Of a stretch of 7,846 bases of DNA, positions 6,232 to 7,846 are shown one piece after another (position 1 is the first letter of the stretch; every line of letters begins with the position of its first letter). The position numbers were made by a program, and so were the translations under genes. Below the pieces are notes generated by a model that saw only the letters and a list, made by a program, of their open reading frames with translations, did no database searches and was not told where the DNA came from. This DNA comes from Paracoccaceae bacterium (GTDB lineage Bacteria; Pseudomonadota; Alphaproteobacteria; Rhodobacterales; Rhodobacteraceae): contig JAPOSK010000104.1 of NCBI GenBank assembly GCA_026709725.1, forward strand, positions 1 through 7,846, written 5' to 3'.

Positions 6232-7281
6232 CTAGAACCCGGTCTTGATGAGTTCAAACTCTGCAATCATTTTTTCACGAAGGCTGTTGTCCATCGGTGA
6301 CTGGAACAGAATTGGAACCGAGACTGCGCCGAGCCCTGCTGCATCAAGGACATCAGAGCCAAGTGCATCAACAGCCGCCTGGTTGCCGTGACCATAGCCC
6401 CATTCATTCACAATGTATTCAGCGGACCGCGCCTCCAGCCAGGCATTGAAGAAGTCATACACGAGGCTTTCGTCGCCAGGACCACCGGCAAGATCGACAT
6501 AGCCGCAGAACCAGGTTGATGATCCCTCGACCGGTGATCGGTTGTAGCCAACATTCACCCCATCAAGACGCATGGTTGTCGGGGTCTCATTCCAGGCCCA
6601 GGCGATTGAGACTTCACCGCTGGCAAGGAGTTGCGAGAGTTCGGCACCATCACGCCAATAAGTCCGGACATTCCTGTGGGCATCCCGCAGCCAGGCCGAG
6701 GCCCTTGCAAAATCATCCTCACTTGCTGTTGTCCAATCTGAAACACCCGTGGCCAGGAAGGCAAGGGCGTAGACATCATCAACATTGTCAGGGAGAGAGA
6801 TCTGTTGGGCGTAGTCCGGATCCAGAAAGATCTGCAACGTTTCCACATCCTCAGCCTGGATCCTGTCGGGCATGTAGGCAATCGCGGTTGTGCCCCAATC
6901 AACAGGCAGCATGTAGTAGTTGCCATCGAAGTTGAACGCCTCCTTCATGTTGGCATTGACATCATCCCAGCGTTCGATGCGATCAATCTGCAACGGCTCC
7001 AGAAGACCAGCCTCGTGCCATTTGGATATTGATTGCGAGCATGGATGTGCAACATCCGCAGCAAAACCGGCCCTCAGTTTCTTGAAAGCCTCCTCCTCTT
7101 CGCCAAAGAAGGAGTAACTTGGCGGGGTTCCGTGTTTTTCGAGGTACCCCTGATAAAATCCCTCATCATCAAATCCCGACCAATCCAGGACAACAAGATC
7201 ACTGCCTTCTGCCAGCCCCGCAGTGCTGCCAATGATGACGGCAGCAATCCCTGCCAGTCCGTTTCGAATCATCCGTTGCAT
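6232..7281 (-). CDS. periplasmic substrate-binding protein of the Pot-like importer
   Basis: This is the extracytoplasmic receptor, 349 residues, of the PotD/PotF-like solute-binding group (SBP family 1 fold). It has a signal peptide (residues 1-24, ending AGLA before EGSDL). The mature chain starts DLVVLDWSGFDDEGFY, with a hinge region around LPVDWGTTAIAY (125-136) and the C-terminal lobe motif SIAWAWNE near 225-232. Cysteines at 81 (AHPCS) and 259 (WFCGYV) are the only two in the mature protein and might form a disulfide. The many Trp and acidic residues (for example DWG, WAWNE, YDFFNAW) fit a cationic amine ligand, but the exact ligand is unknown. The ATG at 7281 has AAGGAG about seven bases upstream. 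A GTG two codons earlier sits on top of that site and is rejected. It is the first gene of the operon. Confidence 0.85.
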   Translation of the reverse strand: MQRMIRNGLAGIAAVIIGSTAGLAEGSDLVVLDWSGFDDEGFYQGYLEKHGTPPSYSFFGEEEEAFKKLRAGFAADVAHPCSQSISKWHEAGLLEPLQIDRIERWDDVNANMKEAFNFDGNYYMLPVDWGTTAIAYMPDRIQAEDVETLQIFLDPDYAQQISLPDNVDDVYALAFLATGVSDWTTASEDDFARASAWLRDAHRNVRTYWRDGAELSQLLASGEVSIAWAWNETPTTMRLDGVNVGYNRSPVEGSSTWFCGYVDLAGGPGDESLVYDFFNAWLEARSAEYIVNEWGYGHGNQAAVDALGSDVLDAAGLGAVSVPILFQSPMDNSLREKMIAEFELIKTGF

Positions 7282-7304
7282 CTTCACTCTCCTTCCAGCG
7301 ATAC

Positions 7305-7352
7305 ATTCTCACCAAAGCGATAAACCAAATTCTCACCAAAGCGATAAACCAA
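7305..7352 (-). repeat. perfect tandem 24-bp repeat in the promoter/leader of the Pot-like operon
   Basis: Two identical 24-bp units stand head to tail, at 7305-7328 and 7329-7352. On the minus strand each begins TTGGTTTATCGCTTTGGTGA. A further partial match (TATCGCTGG) follows just before the ribosome binding site of the binding protein gene. The repeat overlaps the likely -10 region. It may be a pair of operator sites or a recent duplication; the regulator is unknown. Confidence 0.8.
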
Positions 7353-7370
7353 TGCTTTCTGACTTGTCAA
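7341..7370 (-). promoter_or_regulatory. candidate promoter of the Pot-like operon
   Basis: On the minus strand a perfect TTGACA (7365-7370) is followed, after 18 bp, by TATCGC (7341-7346), a weak -10 box that lies inside the upstream copy of the 24-bp repeat. The weak -10 suggests need for an activator or an alternative start. The leader to the ATG at 7281 would be about 55 nt. Confidence 0.5.
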
Positions 7371-7604
7371 CGCAAGCCCCGCGACCCCAGGCAGCGACCG
7401 AATGGCCCGAATGCGCCGCCGGGGCCCATTTTTCCCGGATTCCCTGCCCCTGCCACCACCATGCGTCGTGTGTCTCTGTCAAGCCGCTGGCGCCACAGTT
7501 GCCGCAGACACCCGGGGCAGTTCCCGTGCGGGTGATCGCCGCCATGTGATCGGTGCAGGGGTGCCGCTGGACGCAGGAAAGGATCTGACACGGTTGGAGA
7601 CGGA

Positions 7605-7708
7605 GAGGGCGCACCCTCCGGTTGAAGCAAGGGGTCGCGCAGCGATGCGCGGGTGCGGTCGGTCAGAATGGCTGGCTGTTCTCGGTGGATGGGCCGCAGG
7701 GTGCACCC
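7605..7708. other. cluster of short hairpins, possibly a structured RNA
   Basis: Within about 100 bp there are three inverted repeats. GAGGG and CCCTC enclose a 4-base loop (7605-7618). CGCGCA and TGCGCG enclose GCGA (7636-7651), a GNRA-type tetraloop if read from the plus strand. The palindrome GGGTGCACCC lies at 7699-7708. I recognise no known RNA family, and GC-rich DNA yields such repeats by chance. Confidence 0.2.
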
Positions 7709-7783
7709 GCCCCGGTGGATCCCTGCCAGCGATCTTTCCCTTCCGTGATCGCCTGGAGACGCCCATGGGCGATCCTCCCCGCT

Positions 7784-7838
7784 CAGCGCCGTGACCCCAT
7801 CCGGCCTCCTGCCGGATGGGGGACAGGCACGGCGCCTG
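7784..7838. repeat. long two-tier inverted repeat
   Basis: An inner perfect 11-bp stem (7795-7805 with 7811-7821, loop CTCCT) sits inside an outer perfect 8-bp stem (7786-7793 with 7828-7835), which extends by CA/TG past one bulged base. The unpaired bases between the stems are one on the left and six on the right. No T run follows on either strand within the window. It could terminate a gene lying outside the window (with Rho), or be a palindromic interspersed repeat. Confidence 0.6.
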
Positions 7839-7846
7839 ATGGTCCC

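Larger units (their letters stand above)
7371..7846. other. 476-bp stretch without a supported gene
   Basis: No frame here looks coding. The longest open frames on either strand give Pro-, Arg- and Gly-rich translations without recognisable domains and lack ribosome binding sites. The stretch is GC-rich and contains several strong inverted repeats, described separately. It is upstream of the Pot-like operon, so regulatory sites or an unannotated small RNA are possible. Confidence 0.55.

Noticed and set aside
7402..7794. 130-codon open frame on the plus strand, ending in the large hairpin
   Set aside because: The composition is biased toward Arg, Pro and Gly, there is no domain, and an equally open frame lies opposite, typical of GC-rich non-coding DNA.
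7371..7846. a second TPP riboswitch ahead of the Pot-like operon
   Set aside because: I looked for the CTGAGA and ACCTGATC cores on the minus strand and found neither.
1..7846. mobile elements, CRISPR arrays, tRNA or rRNA genes, phage or toxin-antitoxin genes
   Set aside because: No transposase, spaced repeat series, cloverleaf or rRNA-like segment was seen on either strand. The window is transporter operons plus their control regions.

Overview
The window holds two ABC importer operons, both read from the minus strand, and little else. GC content is fairly high and genes are packed with 4-bp ATGA/GTGA overlaps. Family resemblance of the proteins suggests a proteobacterium, most likely an alphaproteobacterium. 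That placement is an inference from protein style only, because no rRNA or other marker gene is present.

Right part (about 7370 down to 3267): a polyamine/opine/amine-type (Pot-like) importer. The order of transcription is periplasmic binding protein (7281-6232), an intercistronic segment with two stem-loops, permease 1 (6042-5164), permease 2 (5167-4352) and ATPase (4355-). The ATPase frame is cut by an in-frame TAG at 3417-3419. Translation of the DNA beyond that TAG continues in the same frame as a convincing C-terminal TOBE segment up to a TGA at 3267-3269, so the ancestral protein was 362 residues. A GC-rich hairpin follows that ancestral stop directly.

Left part (about 3160 down to 324): a thiamine-pyrimidine-precursor importer (ThiYZX type). 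A good sigma70-like promoter (3131-3159) fires into a textbook TPP riboswitch (3040-3123). About 200 nt of leader with mutually exclusive hairpins follows, then thiY (binding protein), thiZ (ATPase) and thiX (permease). The riboswitch identifies the function: when cellular thiamine diphosphate is plentiful, expression of the importer should be shut off. A stop-free frame continues from the end of thiX to the window edge and may or may not be a further gene.

The right end (7371-7846) has no gene I can support. It holds the promoter side of the Pot-like operon, a perfect tandem 24-bp repeat over the likely promoter, and several strong inverted repeats, including a two-tier hairpin at 7784-7838.

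I found no mobile element, CRISPR array, tRNA or rRNA, and no clearly new multi-gene system. The items most worth checking are the nonsense codon in the ATPase, the architecture of the riboswitch leader, the tandem repeat at the promoter, and the small coupled reading frame ahead of permease 1.
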